The notes: a model not told the origin generated them from the sequence alone. Counted from the first letter of the stretch, positions 22,225-37,215 are shown. The stretch: 64,000 bases of DNA from Hyalella azteca (GCF_000764305.2 NW_025944357.1:19107-83106); one strand, 5' to 3'. Made by a program: numbers and translations.

Positions 22225-25200
22225 GAGTGCGTACCGATTAAAGGAATGTTATTGAGATAAATAAGCAATATCTAATTGCACTCCAGTGCAAGCCGTGCAA
22301 ATCAGTCTCATACCGAGTAATTTTAACTCATCGTTGGGAAGTCGGGAATGTTCGTCAACATTCTCGTTCACTATGTACAGAAGGTTTTGCAAAATAATGT
22401 AAGCTAGAATAAGTTGATATAGTGTATCGAAAGAGTCAAAAATTGAAACGTAAATTGAAGTGTTTAGCTGATTAGCCTTTGTGCGCCATGGTACGAGGGA
22501 TACTTATTCATGACCCGCACAATAAATATATGCAGAACAATTACGTTCAAAGATATTGTAGACATAAATAAGAAGAAAAAGTTATATCTTGCCGGAATTT
22601 TCTGTAAAGGGGTTGATTGTCGGAAGTTGATCTGAGAGACACCGGTAGTATTATCATTCATGGTATTTTGAATGTCGTTCCTTAGCTGACATTTTAGTAG
22701 AATATCAATTTTCATAATAATTGATTGTGTGTCCTTAAGAAAAGCTCGGAACATTCTATGAAGCTGTCGCAATATCTGCTCGAAGAATCAGAGATTAGGT
22801 TTAAAGTTTAAATGTTGTATGAAATATGCGATATATGATATATGTTTGATATATGTCAGAAAATTGAATATCTGAAACGAATAATATATTGAATTTTCTG
22901 AGCAAATTGTAAATGAAAATCATGCGCTGAAAACTATTAAAAAATGAGAATATATTATAACGAACTAACAAAACCAACCAAAGACACACAAACACTAAAG
23001 CTACTGCCTCCAGTCAACCTCAATCGTTTGAGATGAGAGATTGACGTATCTTGTTCAGAAATGTTCATTTATTATTCATGTTAAAATAAAAGTTGTGTTC
23101 GAACATTTTGATTTGACAGCAACATTTTCTCCGTAAATTTGAAATGTTCACCAACCAACTTAATCTCGGCAGCGCGACCTATTTTACCCGTACACGTGCT
23201 ATAGACACCAGCCTTGTTAGATATTTGTGACGTAATTGACTATCCAAAACGAATAATTTAGCAATACATCTGGAAAAATTTTAAATGAAATGCATGCACT
23301 GAATAACACTTCGTAAATAAGAATATATCGCATCAGATCCACACGTACGCGCTCGCAGCATTCTCCGCTCAACCTTGATCTGGTGAGGTGAGTTTTGAGA
23401 CTGTGCATATATGAGACTTGAAGAACCCTTAAGCATCAATATATTTCATACATTTTTGCCTACTAACTGATAATTGAGTGGCGAATATCGATTTTGAAGT
23501 AGAATCCGTTTTAATTTTGGAAAAAATAAATTCTAAACTACGCCGCTGTCATTTATTTGTTTGAAATTGCTTTCAAGAAAGCTCAGCAATGTTTTGATTT
23601 TTTATAGAAAAATAGATAACGAATTCCCAAAGAATGTCTTTCCGCTCCATATTCGAGTGCATCATATATGGTTTGACTGCCAAAAGGCGTTCGCATAATC
23701 TATTTTTTTAAATCCTTCCATACTGACAAAAATTCAGTGTAGCAACTGGTTGCGTAGGTCATAATTTTAACATTCAAAATGTTTTTTCTGTGTCGCAAAA
23801 TCCTGTTTTAAAACCAATCGTGTACAGGCTCTTAAAAATTGCTTATTTATAAAATGAACTCAAAAATACGAGTTTTCAACAGCCATGAATATACAAATTG
23901 ACAGTACAAGTCAAAGGCAAGGAATTCATTTCACGTTTGTAATATGAGCGTCGGCACTGTTCTTTGGCGGGCTTTAATTTATTGCCAACATTAAATGAAG
24001 AACCTAAGCGCCGCGAGTGAGCTAGAGGCTGTGCTCTATATCGACGTGTCATAAGCAAGGTGACATAGTCGAGCTTAGGCCTAACATAGCTTCTTTATTA
24101 ATTGTGTGACAATAAGGCAATAGATATGCCGTTAACTGGAATTAGATAATTAGATCTTTAAAAGACGCCTACTTTTTCAGAGTAGGTACATTACTCTGAA
24201 CTCATTACTCGTTACTTAATGGTACATTTGCCGCACCCTCGATGTTGCTACGTCGAGACGTCGTGAACATCTGAAGTGTTCAATCGGACTTCTAAGTCAG
24301 AATCTTGGTAAAAATCGGTTAATTGGGACTTCAGAAATTATTTTTGGAAACAAATGTTTATACCTTGCACAGTGAAAAATATTCCTGCAACGAAAATCAA
24401 CGCAAAATTTAATGATTTTCCATGCTGTATAACGTCTTGGATTAAATTTAAATCCAATTGCGGACGTGAGATACTAATTTGGGCGATTCACTAACTGACT
24501 TGCAATAAGAAGAAAACCATTCGCAATTTTCGAGCTGAAAATCGTCTTCTCGGACCGAAATTACAACTCATTTCGGGTTCTCAGCTAGCATTTCTCCCAC
24601 CGATGCGGCCAACTAGGCGTAACTACCATCTGACCTAATTGTTCAGATGATCACTAAGGGCGCTGACTTTAAAGTAATCGCTCTAGGGAGTTGTGAGGTT
24701 CGACTTGACGCGTATCCTGAGAGTCCAGGGAGCTCATCGATATCTGCGACAGTCCAAAGCACCGCAAATCGAAGGGCCGTAAATTACCTATTGCGCGGGT
24801 CAAAAAATTAGTTACTTGTACCAGTCATGACACTGAGCTAAAATAGAGCTTGCGATTCTTGGCGAGGTGTAAATGCTCACGTTAGTTGCAGCAAAATATT
24901 TAGATAAATCGTTTACCATCAATGTCTCTGTCGCTTTTCTCCTCTATATGCCACGCAAAATATGTAAGACAGCCTAAACTTGCACATGAAAGTATTTTAA
25001 TCTGGAGCGTTAAATTTGAAAACATATATTGTAAAGTAATTTATGGAATTGTAATCATCTGCAAACATGGCAAGCGCGTTTGTTATCTAAAAATTTGACC
25101 TATTTCACATCGTTGCGTTGGATAATTCATTGAAGTCGAAATTTTATTGAAATTTGTTCTTTTGTCATTGTTATTTCACTATATTCAACGCTTTAGTATC

Positions 25201-27042
25201 TTCTCAAAGTTTATTGCTATTTTTATCGGGGTGTACATGGTACAAAAGATGTTGCGCAATGACGATTTACGAACGGAACATATATTATTAAGGAAATTTT
25301 ATTATTAAAAGTAAGTTTCTAATGTAATTCTATTCTTTCTAGACCAACATATTCTAAATGTCACTCACCCGACGTTGCAATGATGAAATTTAAATTTACT
25401 CAACCCAGTCAGTTAATTTTTTAGACAACGTTGAGATGTGTTCGAGTTATTTAATTTGTAATTGTTATTCCATCGAATGTGTCAACAATTCAAAATTAAT
25501 TAAACTGAATAAACCATTAGTAAAAATTATCCTTGCTACATTCGCATCAGTGTTCGGGGCTCGTATATGCGGCAACATCGCGGGCAGGCAATACAGTTTA
25601 AATCTCACCACAACCGGCAAGTAATGTTCTACGAGGACGTGAATGTAAACTACCTAAAAAATTATGAACTCTGATGAAAATATGACAAGCATTTCTGCCA
25701 TGAATCCAAAAATGAAAAAATGTTAGCAACGATTCATTTGAGAACTTACTTGGAATTGCGTCAAAGCCTGAAGAATGAGCTCGAAAAACGCTTCTCGGCA
25801 ATACATGACTGTATTATATGCCACTAATGTAAGCCAACGGCTTTAATGAATGGCTTTCTAAGGAAATGAAATTCGCAGAAATTTAAGAAGAAAAATAATT
25901 TCGAGGATCGTATTTATTATAACCCAAAGGTACAAAAAACTACCATGGAATTTCGATAACAGGATGAGTTTCGGACGGAGGAATCTGCTAAACAAAACAG
26001 GATTATAGTAGAGCGTGATCAACGTGATCAGGATATGGACAGTCTCCTGATCTCCCTGCACTCGATATGGCGAGTTTCAGTGATTGAAACTCATTTTAAC
26101 GGGATTAGTTTCCCCAAATGGTCTTTATACGTCACAAAAGTCTTTGTCTTTATTTTTCAATCGTTTTTTAACTGCATTGTTAAATTAAATAAAAAAAAAA
26201 CTGTGTCGATCTAGAATTTAAATTTTTCCATTAATTACAAAATATGATTCATGCACTGAATCGGCACTTTTTTATTACTAAATTAATAAATCGACAACTA
26301 CTATCAGCGCATAAAAAATATGGCAGCAAAAATTGCTATTTATATACTTTAAAATAAATGAAGAAGCTGCTGCAAAACACCGTTTTTGCCTCGTACCCAC
26401 TTCAAGTCCAAGGCGTCGGTTTAGAAAAAATCGAGGGCTCTGCTGTAGTGGCATTAAATATTGTGTTACTAACTAGAGGTGTCATATCATAATAAATAAA
26501 TTGTTTCATTATTTAACGGAAACTACTACACCAAACTAATGGATATTTGATGACATTAGCATCGGACGACATTCATCATTATCTCAAGAAATTACTCGTA
26601 ATTTACTTGACGCTGACGAAACTTAGTTTTCAGCAGTTTGTATGTATATGTGAATGTAAATTAAAGATCGAGGAAGTCTTTGCGCACTCTGACGTTTTAT
26701 TGATGTTCGCTCAAATGTCACCGCCTAAAATGATTTGGCATGCAGTGCAGAAGTCACGGTCAATTCCATCATTCTATGAATGCAAGTAAGTTTGTATCAT
26801 TGTGCATTCCATAAAATCTCTAATTTGCAGACAAAGCATCGACTAAATTAAATCCACATCGTATGCCTCCCCATAAACCGAGGACACTTCATGACTCAAG
26901 ATTTATTGTTTTGTTTCAGCCTCATTATAGCCTCTTTCATTGCCTCGTATTTATGCAGGTCTCATTCTGCTTTTTGATACACATTATTGGCGTTATTTTG
27001 CTTCAAAACGTTACCATCTGTATAAATGAAGCTATAATATAA
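22225..27042. other. Non-coding stretch
   Basis: Almost 5 kb of AT-rich DNA. Open frames are short and uninformative. No RNA gene or transposon terminus was recognised. Confidence 0.5.
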
Positions 27043-27248
27043 TTAGACTGTAAGTCTCTTCAACTCGTCACAATTATAACGCCGTAACATTTCAGCAACA
27101 TCGCCCCAATTATGTCCAGAGTATCCCGTCCCTAATCCTGCATTCAAATAACAGGCCTGCGAATGAAAGAGACTCGTTCTATTTTGCGCTCTTAATGAAG
27201 TGCCCCAGCTGAGCCCTGGTGTAATCATAAATAATGACTCAAAAGTGT
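27043..27248 (-). CDS. Possible terminal exon, unrecognised
   Basis: On the minus strand an acceptor-like ATCTTTTTATGCTCAG leads into an open frame of about 70 codons ending with TAA at 27043. Composition is ordinary (for example GLGTGYSGHNWGDV) and not repeat-like, but no domain is recognised and no AATAAA follows closely. It may well be chance. Confidence 0.15.
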
Positions 27249-27258
27249 CGCTGAGCAT

Positions 27259-30136
27259 AAAAAGATATCTGGCTTACGAGCAAACAAGCGTGTAAGTAGG
27301 TCAACGTCAGCAAGTTCCTCACACGGTAACGACTGATGCAAGTGGGACGGCGTTGAACGACTTCACGTCCAGGTGTTGTGTCCGCGTGAAAATGAAGCTC
27401 TCATTGTGGGGGATTGTAGGAAGAATTGTAATACCTCAATAATTTAATTATCGTAACTAAGCGGCGTATTGAGAATGATAAATCCTACATAATAAATGAA
27501 AGTATTTTATTGAAATTGAATGAAAAATTCTTATGTGCGATCCATACATTTTTGGAATGAAATCTATATTTTCTGTCAAAAGTTTTGGGACGGTAAAAAG
27601 TTTGAGCAAATGGAAATGAATATTTGATTTCTGCTTAAGTTTATACGATTTAATCTATGATGTTTAAAATTATATCTTATTATTTTCTGTTCACAAAACA
27701 AGAACTGTTTTTTTAAACGATGACAGGCCCAGCATTTCTAGTTCAGTGATTCGATATCAAACCATGAAAGCTTCTTGCTTTTGAAAAAAGCTTGAAATGC
27801 AGGAAAGCTTCCTGGAAGCATTGGAGCTTTTAGGAAGCTCTCCTCTGGTATTAGGTATTAAAATGCATGTAATAACTAATAAAAGGTATTAAAAAAAGAT
27901 GAAACTGTTCCTCATGCTTTTGTGATACAATTGGAATTGTGTTCTCCGGACGAATGGTATAGAAACGATAGATGCTGAGGCCTCTTACCCGGGCAATTGG
28001 GTCTTGAACGCAACTGAACATTCATTCGCACGGAAGCGACTTTGATTAACTTTGATTATGCATTTAAATAAACCTTCCGTGAATCAAAATTACGCTACGA
28101 GTCCAGCAACACACATTCTTTTTCCGACAAGGTTGCCGTTGCTTAGTTCTGCCCGTCGCCCGAGCTGCGCGTCCCAAAAGTGCACGAGACCTGCGACGAA
28201 AACAGCGGACAAATGCGACCAATTTGCTGGGATTACGGAATAGCTGGTAAAGATTAGCGGCCTAGCGCGCCTTATTAGTATCCGTGATACGACCGAGAGC
28301 AGACTTTGCTTACATGGTTACTTTGACGAGGCTGCAATAGAGAGGCGTTATACTGTATCTGCATATAGGGTTCTCGAGAATCAGGGGAACATTATTTATA
28401 TTCGTATTAGTGAACTGGGTACTACAACAATAATTTTATTAAATGTATTCTTCTTATGTCTATATTCTTCCTAAATGCTTTTTTCCTAGGTCAATGATTC
28501 ACCAGAATTTTCTAGAATTCATTTCTTGCAACCATGTGAGTTTGTAAATGGTGGATAGCAATCGCAAATTGTGAAGTTACTTTCAGAATTTAACCGTGAA
28601 ATTTTATATCAGAATTCAAGAAGCTGAAAATTACTTATATTTTGCTTCTGATAAATTCGAGTCTTTACAATGATTTCATTTCTAGGGACTCAACTTGTAT
28701 TATTACATCTAAGAAACATGAAAGCTACGTTAAGTAAATTGTTTGAGTTTATCTGACACATCGTTATTTTATCACACAACAACACCACTCTCGAAAATCA
28801 TTTTATGTCCACGACTTCAAGAACGGAGAGAAGTTCTTTTAGGATATAACATAAAGTCTTTTATTGGAGAACTTAAAACGAAATATTGGTCCGGAGAAAA
28901 CAAAACATATTACAAAAACATAAATATATATATTCGACAATGATTGTTGCGAATATTCACGGCAGCTTAAAAAAGAACTCACATATTTTCTCCGCAAATT
29001 TGGTAATTACTGCATGGGCGTCCTTAGTTTTGTCAGAAACATGATGGTTTCAAGGCAGGCTTTATCTTCGTTTGTTCACATTAATCTTGAAATGAACTGA
29101 CTTACATGCTATATCCCCATATTAATGTTCTGAGGAATGCTCACGATTTCATGGTAGTCTAAATATTTCAATATTATCGCCATTCGGAGATTTTCCGATC
29201 GAGCTGCATCGATGATAGGTTGTTAATCTGAATAGATCCGAAAGTCGCTGAATAACGCTTTGAGATGAACTTCTTCATAATTCCACCAGCAAGCTTTCGA
29301 GTTTTTTTTTCAAAATCGTAAAATACCGGATCGCGGGTAATAGTCAGCGAAAGCTATGAACTTTTCCTTCGCGTCGAAAGCTTCTTAGAAATGTTTGAAT
29401 GTAGTTATTGCAGGAGGCGAAGCTTCTTAGAAATGTATGCATGAATGTTGTTATTTCAGAAAGACACCAGTGGGGAGTTTCATTTTATCGGTAATTCGCT
29501 AAATTGTATCACTATCATTCGACTAAGTGATCCCGCTGACAGATTGCCACCTTGTCACATTACATAATATTTTGCTCGACGTCGCGGCGTCTGTCATTTA
29601 CACTCAATTGAGCCGCAGTGCACAATTTACTTAATTGGGACATCCAGGCAACAAAGAGGCTTAGAAATTCAACTGTGAACTGCGCACCAATTGAATAGGC
29701 GTTATTTCGGCATTCTTCGGATAATATCTATGACAGATCCTACACATTCTTTAAAAACAGTGTTATTTCGTCCAATTGACAAGAAAAAAATCGGCATTTG
29801 TCACTTCACTAAGAGCCAGGAGGGAAATTTAGAAGGCAAGCGTATATTTACTCCCGAATTTTTATATGTCTCATCAACTTTCAGGCGTGGTGAAGTCATG
29901 CTTTAAAAGGCTGTGATTTTCTCGCGCAGTGAGAATGAAAAACCAGATCCAGTCTGAGGACTTTTTTCGGGCAGAGTTTGTGGCTTGAATTGCGCTGTTG
30001 CAAAGTAGAATTCGTGCAGTTTAGTATTTTATCGCCTGTCTCACGCTAGCCTTGTGTCTAATTAACTACGATTTTGACACATTTATTTCTCTCAAATTTT
30101 GACTGTAAATAAATTCGTTCATGTTAAATTTTCTCT
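27259..30136. other. Non-coding stretch
   Basis: Contains clusters of AAGCTT-rich sequence (27765-27845) and a duplicated GAAGCTTCTTAGAAATGT (29375 and 29418), but no supported gene. Confidence 0.5.
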
Positions 30137-30140
30137 GTAA

Positions 30141-30404
30141 TGTTAGATTTACCCTTTTGTTCAGTTAGCGGATTTCTCCCTTGTTGATAGAGTTGTACTC
30201 TGTAAGCGGCAGAATAATCCGGGAGTTAGTACTTTAGAGTTACTCGTGGACGAAGCTCGGAAGCATGTTGTGCTCTGCCACGCTGCTCTTGCCACACGGT
30301 TATGTTGAACTTGCAACTCTGTATTTAATATGAATAAAAAATTTTCATGGTTCACTGTGCGACACTTTGCTGAACCGAACCAAAATAGACGACCCGACCA
30401 CAGT
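30141..30404 (+). mobile_element. Possible solo LTR
   Basis: Begins TGTTAG, carries a TTCAGTTAG initiator-like site, then ...TGAATAAAAAATTTTC (poly(A) signal), and ends CCGACCACAGT. GTAA occurs on both sides (30137-30140 and 30405-30408), which would be a 4-bp duplication of Gypsy type. The end is not the usual CA under this reading, and ending at CA loses the duplication. No internal region or second LTR is present. Confidence 0.3.
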
Positions 30405-30408
30405 GTAA

Positions 30409-32660
30409 TTTTCTTTATGTACAGAATTCAAATCTATTTTTACCCATTTTGACAACTACAAACTATCATCTAAACTTTAATATGAATTTGCGAACATTAT
30501 ACCTGAATATTATTGACTTTCATATCCATTTATGTACCCTATCACATATATTCTGATATTCTGACGAAAAGTCAAGTGCAAAAAAATTAATGAGGTGAAT
30601 GACTTTTAGATTGAAAAATATTATTCATATTCAATCATTTATAAATTATTATTGATTTTGTGAAGAACGCTCAGTTAAAAATATAAGACAGTTACGGCAG
30701 AACGTGTTAGGTTTGTCATGTGGTCGCATAAAAATGAACTTTTATGCTGGTTTTGAAATATCAAAAACATGAAAATTCTATTATTAAGTGTGCCACATTG
30801 TTGCTCTATTTGACCCGCTGTACTTAATTATTGTGCCACTAGATTTCTACGTTATCGCACAATTAACATTCAGGCCATCCGTTTAATTTTAACACTGTTG
30901 AAAATTTCTGTTCATCATCATAAGAGTAATATATAATACCAAAAAATTACCAGATATTACCTGAATACCAGAATAGAGTACCATAAAATTTTACAATAAT
31001 TCCGGCGATTGTACCGGATTTTAAGGCAACACAACGATTTCATTCTGACCATCAATTAATTAATCTTCAATAACGGCCGTCATGGCAGTCAACTCTCAAC
31101 AAAGACGTCGATGTACTCAGAAGTGATAAGAATGAGTTATAGGTTATATATATATAATGATAGCATGAGAGAGATGTACAAAGCTTGCCACCCTTCACGC
31201 CTTGACGCGACAACCTCATACTTAGCTACCCACCTATGCCAGCAGCGGGCGATCATCTGCAACGAACCAATAGGGCTCTTGATAACAATGCTATTTATGT
31301 TTCATGCATTAATGGTTCAACCAGCTGAGGTTACTTTTTCAAGCCATTTAGGCTTATTGAAACAATACTACAGCTGCTACACGCATGAATGCATTATAAT
31401 TTTGAAGGTGCAAAGTTCAGTTCAAAAAGCTGTAGTATTAATATCATTCTAAAAATGTTTTCGAGTCGGCGAATTCCAACAAGATCTAATGAAAAATTTC
31501 AAAATTTGTGAGACCGTTTACTCGCATGAAAAATTTTCTCCATGTTAATTCATTTGTCCGTATAAGTTTATTTTACCCTCTTTTATGTCCAACAGAAAGG
31601 CTAAAATATATAGCGCTTATCAAATTCAAACACATTAAAAGCGAGATATGTCTTTGGACCACCTGACCTTGCCTCGCCAATGCACGTTATAGAACAAATA
31701 TGCTAAAATGAGAACCTTCTATCTAATATAACCTCAATAATTTTGTGACAGCATATTCTATGCATCATTATCAATTGTTCTCAATTTTCTAATTGTAAAG
31801 TTTGGTGTAGAGTTTATGGGTTTTGAAAGCAAGGACTTCAAGATGATGCTATGTTGGTGTGAATTTTTAAGGGTATAAAATAAAATAGTATTTTGGTAGT
31901 TGCCTAAGCGGAAAATCGAGCATTACATTTGCCATTACTATGGAGATTTTTATTGTCGTCCAGTTCTCCCCGCTGTATTTACTTAATTTAGTACATAATT
32001 CGTTTAGTTTAGATGTGCTCAGATGTACATCAAATTATCAGAAAACATGTGATCTTGCGAAAGATGTACAAAATATAATACTTTATATGATTGTGGAAAT
32101 GATCCCGAATAGTGTATTGGCTTCGAGCTTTAAATTCGAATCTTGGGCGTGGCACGATAATTATATGTTGAGTTGTCGACACAAGACAAGTACACCTCGC
32201 ATTCAGGAACAGAAAGAGCATTGACCGATTCTGTGAAATATTCAAGAATATATGAACTTAAAGTACCGAGAAAATGAATAAGAAAAATCATACATGCAAT
32301 GTCGAAATTAGTTTTGATGAACATTGGAAATTTCCGTTTTTCGATTAGAATTAAAAAGAGAACCACAGCCAACGTTCCCGGCGCGTTCTGCCATGCTTTC
32401 GATCGGTACAGTTGCGTCCTTAACCGAATTTAACATTCTTCAATAATTTTCTTGTAAAAATAAGTTACCAATACTTTTGGTTCACTGAAATCTCGATCTT
32501 ATTTGACTGTAACAAGATTTGGGAAATTTAGTTCTAGTTAGAAGTCAAAACAAATATAGTTTAATTTTCTAATGTAATAGTTAATTTAAGTTAACAACAC
32601 TTAAGGCATCACGACATCTTGACTTTCTAAAAAGTAACACGATATATGAAATTTAGTTAT
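30409..32660. other. Non-coding stretch
   Basis: No recognised gene. A 113-codon plus frame at 31111-31452 has no recognisable domain. Confidence 0.45.
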
Positions 32661-32665
32661 TGTTG

Positions 32666-32756
32666 TGAATACCATATATCAATATTCCATATATCAATAT
32701 TCCATATCATATATCAATATTCATGTATATGAATACCATATATCAATATTCGAATT
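32666..32756. repeat. Short tandem repeat CCATATATCAATATT
   Basis: Five imperfect copies of a 15-17 bp unit. Confidence 0.85.
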
Positions 32757-33284
32757 ATGTCGTCACTTCATTTCCCAACTTCATTGTGCGGAATTTGTAT
32801 TTAAGCTAACCCTCAGTGTCTGTTACCCATGCGACTGTGGAAATTATTGACTATAATTCCTTTTAAATTCACGACTACAGTAAAGTTTGCTTTAGAGAAA
32901 CGTTTTCAAACGTTTTGGATTGCATTCTGATCATCAAAAGCTGAACCATGTCATTCAATTGCATAAAAACATTGGTTTGTGTGGCAATTGTTATAATTGA
33001 AGATGCGATGATAAAACACAATATAGGAAGTTGAATAAGATGTGGATAACCTGCAGCTCGCCCTCGTACCTCCAGCTGCTAAACTAAAACTTCTGTTGCC
33101 AAACAAATGCAGTGAATCACCAGCAAACGTAAAACAAAATTAGTGCGGGAAAAATTATTTCAATATTGGTCAACATTAGAATTGGTCTATGGGAACTTCA
33201 ACTTTCGTGTGAAATTATTTTCTGACATCAGCTCCGCTCCATGAAAATCGTCATGGTGGAAGCGCGTACGTAAATATTTCATTC

Positions 33285-33445
33285 TAGTTATAAATTCTAC
33301 ATAAATATGTAGAATTTATATAAATAAATTTACAGTATAAGTAAATTTAAAAATAAATATATATTATATATATTTTTATAATATAAATAGGTTATGATTT
33401 ATATATTTATAATAATTTATATATACATAATTATATAAATATCCT
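33285..33445. repeat. AT-only low-complexity tract
   Basis: Runs of AAATATATATTATATATATTTTTATAATATAAAT; almost no G or C. Confidence 0.85.
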
Positions 33446-36400
33446 CACTTACATTTTCACGATTATTATTATTCGACATAGCAATTTTCGATTATCAATA
33501 AATTGTCAAAATGTCATCTTCTTCTTATATGCAGGGAAACTGAAAAAAAATAAATCTCGTCACAGAATAAAAATGATCATAATTCCATTTCATTCCAATA
33601 TTATCTCCTATTGGATGAATTTTGTTCTTCCCATATGTAATGAAGTGTTGCTGCAAATTTCCCACTACTGTCTGTCTGACTACGAAGTTTAAGTAGGACC
33701 GACTCTGACGTCGGTGTTAAGTTCAGTATAGCCGTCAGATACTATGCCGATCCCGACTTGCGTCCTGGTTCCTCTCTTATAGGATTTTGACTCAGACGCC
33801 AGGGTGAGTTGCGTGCTATGGTGGTAACTATCCGCTCAGTCCAAGCTCTTGCTGATAAAACCAATAGGGAAGTTGAATTTAATTTCCGGTCATTGGTGGA
33901 CGTGACAATTAGACCATCCGAACTTTGAGGTGACGCGATTGATTAGATATTATTCAAGATTAGTTCGTCACACCATAAAACACAGAAATTTTTGTTTTAT
34001 TCTATTTACAACTCGGAAAAAACGCACTAATTTCTAATTAAATGAGTGTCATGAAAAACATGAACAATTTATACCATTTTAGGGCAGCACCAATATTTCT
34101 TATCATCTTCTGGATGGTTTAATCCATCACAGTAATGAGTCAAGTCCTCAGTTTTCATATCTCCCGAAAACAGTTCAATTTCCGCCGCTAATGAGCTGTC
34201 GGCCAGCATAGCTCGGCCTACGCCTCTGAGCTGCCGTCGCGCCTACGTTGAGATTCTGCCTGAAACAAAAGAGTCGCCCATCTCTTAAAATAGGCAAACC
34301 GCTTGCTTGGCTAGAATGCACGAGTAATTACCAGAATTCCTGCTTATGTTTATTGTTAATATTTATTGACAAACAAGTTGAGTTCAATTATTTCTTAAGC
34401 ATTTGAATCGTTATATTTGCTTCGAACTACGAATTTCCAATCGGCTTTTTCAATTTAACTAAAATTTGCTTGGTTGGTGGTGATCACTAAAGCTTCTGTC
34501 GTACAAGTTTTACAGTCTAAATTCCACATATATCAAGCTAAAATTAAGCTTGCTGCATTAAATTAACTTGACACAAATTTTACATCAACAATTTATCATA
34601 GAATCTAAATTAGCAATCTGTGTTCGCTAAAAGACAACTTAGTCAGCTTTAATTTATTAGAATACTGGGAATTCTCTCTAGAATAAATCTACTTAATAAA
34701 ACGTATAATAAAGCTACTACTAGGTCGTTCCGCGTAAATGAATGGCTGGATTTATAGCCAAAACTGCGACCAAACAGGCAACTTTCAATGCGGAGTGAAT
34801 TAAGCGATTGCATTTCAAAACGACCTCGGTCGTTGCAGAGTAACGACAGAAGCGGAATAGAAAAGGATATCGTATAATTAATGCGAATTGATTGAAATTT
34901 ATTCGATAAAGGGTGACACATTAAATTATCTCTCAGTGAAACGTATTTGAAATTTAATGCATACTCCTTTAATGATGAAAAAATCAATATTATTCGAGAA
35001 TAAAATGTTTGTGTTGAAAGTTTCTGAATCAACCTTGTAGAAAGTTAACGACGGGTTGCTGTCATCGAGGTCACTCTGCTGCTTTCAAGCAATTTTTGGT
35101 GCTTATAGGTGCCTTTTGCTTGAGTTCAGAAAAACGTTGTTATCAGAATTCTTGAGGATTTTTTTCTATAGATTGAATAACTTTTTCATTACTATTTTAA
35201 CGGAGAGAAATACTCAGTTGAGATTATCCGCATCTTTACATGGCGTCACACATATTTGTCATTTCAATAATTCTTCGCAATATTGTCTATGACTAATTCA
35301 GTGATTCTAAAGTTTTGAAATAACTGAAATTGTAAGGTCGTGGGCAAACCGCTCAGCTTCCAATGGGTAGATTGTGTGGATAGATAAATTGTTAAGTCAC
35401 TTGAAAAATATTGTATTTATTTCCTGATTTACGATCTACCTGTATTATTTATTGCCTTCGAATTTCATAAAATGGACTTCTACCATCGTTGTTTTACCGA
35501 ATTATATATATGTTACAATCGACCAAAAAGTGACCACGGTCATTGAAACTTTGTAGGCAATTTTATTGATATCGCCAAAGAAACGTACAAATATAAATGA
35601 TTATGAGTTGTTTATGTACACTGTGCATGGTAAATCTTAAAAATCCTTATTTTTATTAAGTCAGCTGAGTGAAACTTCTGTCGGAATTTGGGTTCGACCC
35701 CAATCTATATCGACAAAGTAACTTTCTATAGGCATCGAGCCTATACGATGAGAGTTGCTCAATAAATATGAATTTTTGTTAGTATTAAATCTGTCGACAA
35801 TTAAACTACGATGTTTTGAGTAGTGTTTGCGCTGATGTGTTTACAATGTCATAACTGGGCAAACAAACCACGAGCAGACAAATGGCCACAAAACTGCCCT
35901 CCCGATAGCATCAGTTTGTGTGGGCGTGTATGAACAGTTAGACGTGCGGTTAAACGCTTCTCGTTTGCGTCATAATGAGGTGTCTTCTAGATTTTTCACA
36001 ACTCCAACACAAACATCCTTGTGCTCTGGACAGCACCCTGACGGCTGGCCAGATAAGCCACGAGGATGATTGAGTGGCGAGCCTGAGGTCTCGTGGCACA
36101 TCAGCGATCGTTGCTTGGCTGAATTTCGTGGCGGATACAATGGTGATCAAGGGTGAGATTGTGGGACATACAACGCTCGAGATTTCAGAATATTCCGATC
36201 AATTTGTTTGTTAATGTCATGACAGTCTTTGAAATTGTTTTAAAATTGAAATGTACACAACTTGATCCAGCGACAAAAGTCACCTAAATATTAAATTTTA
36301 CTCTTATAAATTTGAACTGGGGGTGCCGTTTTATTTTCCATGACTGTATATACATTTGAAGCCTAATCTATTAAATAGAATAGTGGATTGGAATGATTGA

Positions 36401-37020
36401 TTTTTTACTTAATATGTGCGTTATTCGACGCATTTTATTAAAAAATCTCCTAAAGAAAATTTTTCGTAGCTTTTATGTAAGATTGGCTCCTACTATTGGC
36501 GAATTCTCCAAATGATCTCTTTAGCTATCATATACTATTGCAATAACTAAATTTTTGATGTGACATTGCGAATGAAGTCCGAGCCTATCAGGGATAAAAT
36601 ACAAAATACAAAAAGATCACTGTTTGAAGGCTATTTATAGATATTGGAATTGAATTAAAAAAATTTTTCGAAATATTTTTCGAATTTCTAGAATTCCTAC
36701 ATAAGTGCTCATTCAATTTTCAGACCGCGAACTCTCCAAATCACCTGGTGAGGCATGTTCTTAGCGAGTTATCGTCAAATGAGCTCAAATCAAACGGGTG
36801 TAAAAGTAGTCCTGTTAATGTGTTCACTCATTAACAAGTCAAGTAGTCATTAGAAAGTCACTCATATTCGGCAATGTTATGCATGACATTAGCAAAGTGT
36901 CAACTGATCTTCACAAACCCACGAGGTTACACGTGTCGTGGTAGCCACGGAGTGCGACCGGCGCATATCACGACGTCAGTCTCGGAGGCTCGCTATTGAA
37001 GAGCCATTGTCGTGGCGCCG
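33446..37020. other. Non-coding stretch
   Basis: No supported gene. A patch of higher G+C at 33655-33925 has a plus frame ending at 33928 with no known domain. A minus frame of 127 codons at 34649-35032 is AT-driven. Confidence 0.45.
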
Positions 37021-37049
37021 CCTGATCACACCCGCCGTACAAAGGAGAC

Positions 37050-37170
37050 TTCGACGCAAACAGGCGTCGCTTACGACACCTCGCCGGCTCACTTCGACGC
37101 GGCTTAGATAGCGATCTCTGAGACACCGAACAGACGTCGCTTACGGCACCTCGCCGGCTCTTATTGACGT
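37050..37170. repeat. G+C-rich repeat, unit about 74 bp, two copies
   Basis: ACAGGCGTCGCTTACGACAC near 37060 and ACAGACGTCGCTTACGGCAC near 37132 are each followed by CTCGCCGGCTC. It lies in a G+C-rich island (36950-37215) that is unusual for this window. Confidence 0.75.
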
Positions 37171-37215
37171 CTAAATCAGGCGGCTCGCCTGTAGCAGCTT
37201 AAAAGGCGCGCGGCA

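Noticed and set aside
33655..33930. Higher-G+C patch with an open plus-strand tail frame
   Set aside because: No recognisable domain, a stop upstream and no convincing exon boundaries.
35685..35705. GGTTCGACCCC as a possible tRNA B box
   Set aside because: No proper T-stem with a 7-nt loop, no A box at the right distance and no cloverleaf.
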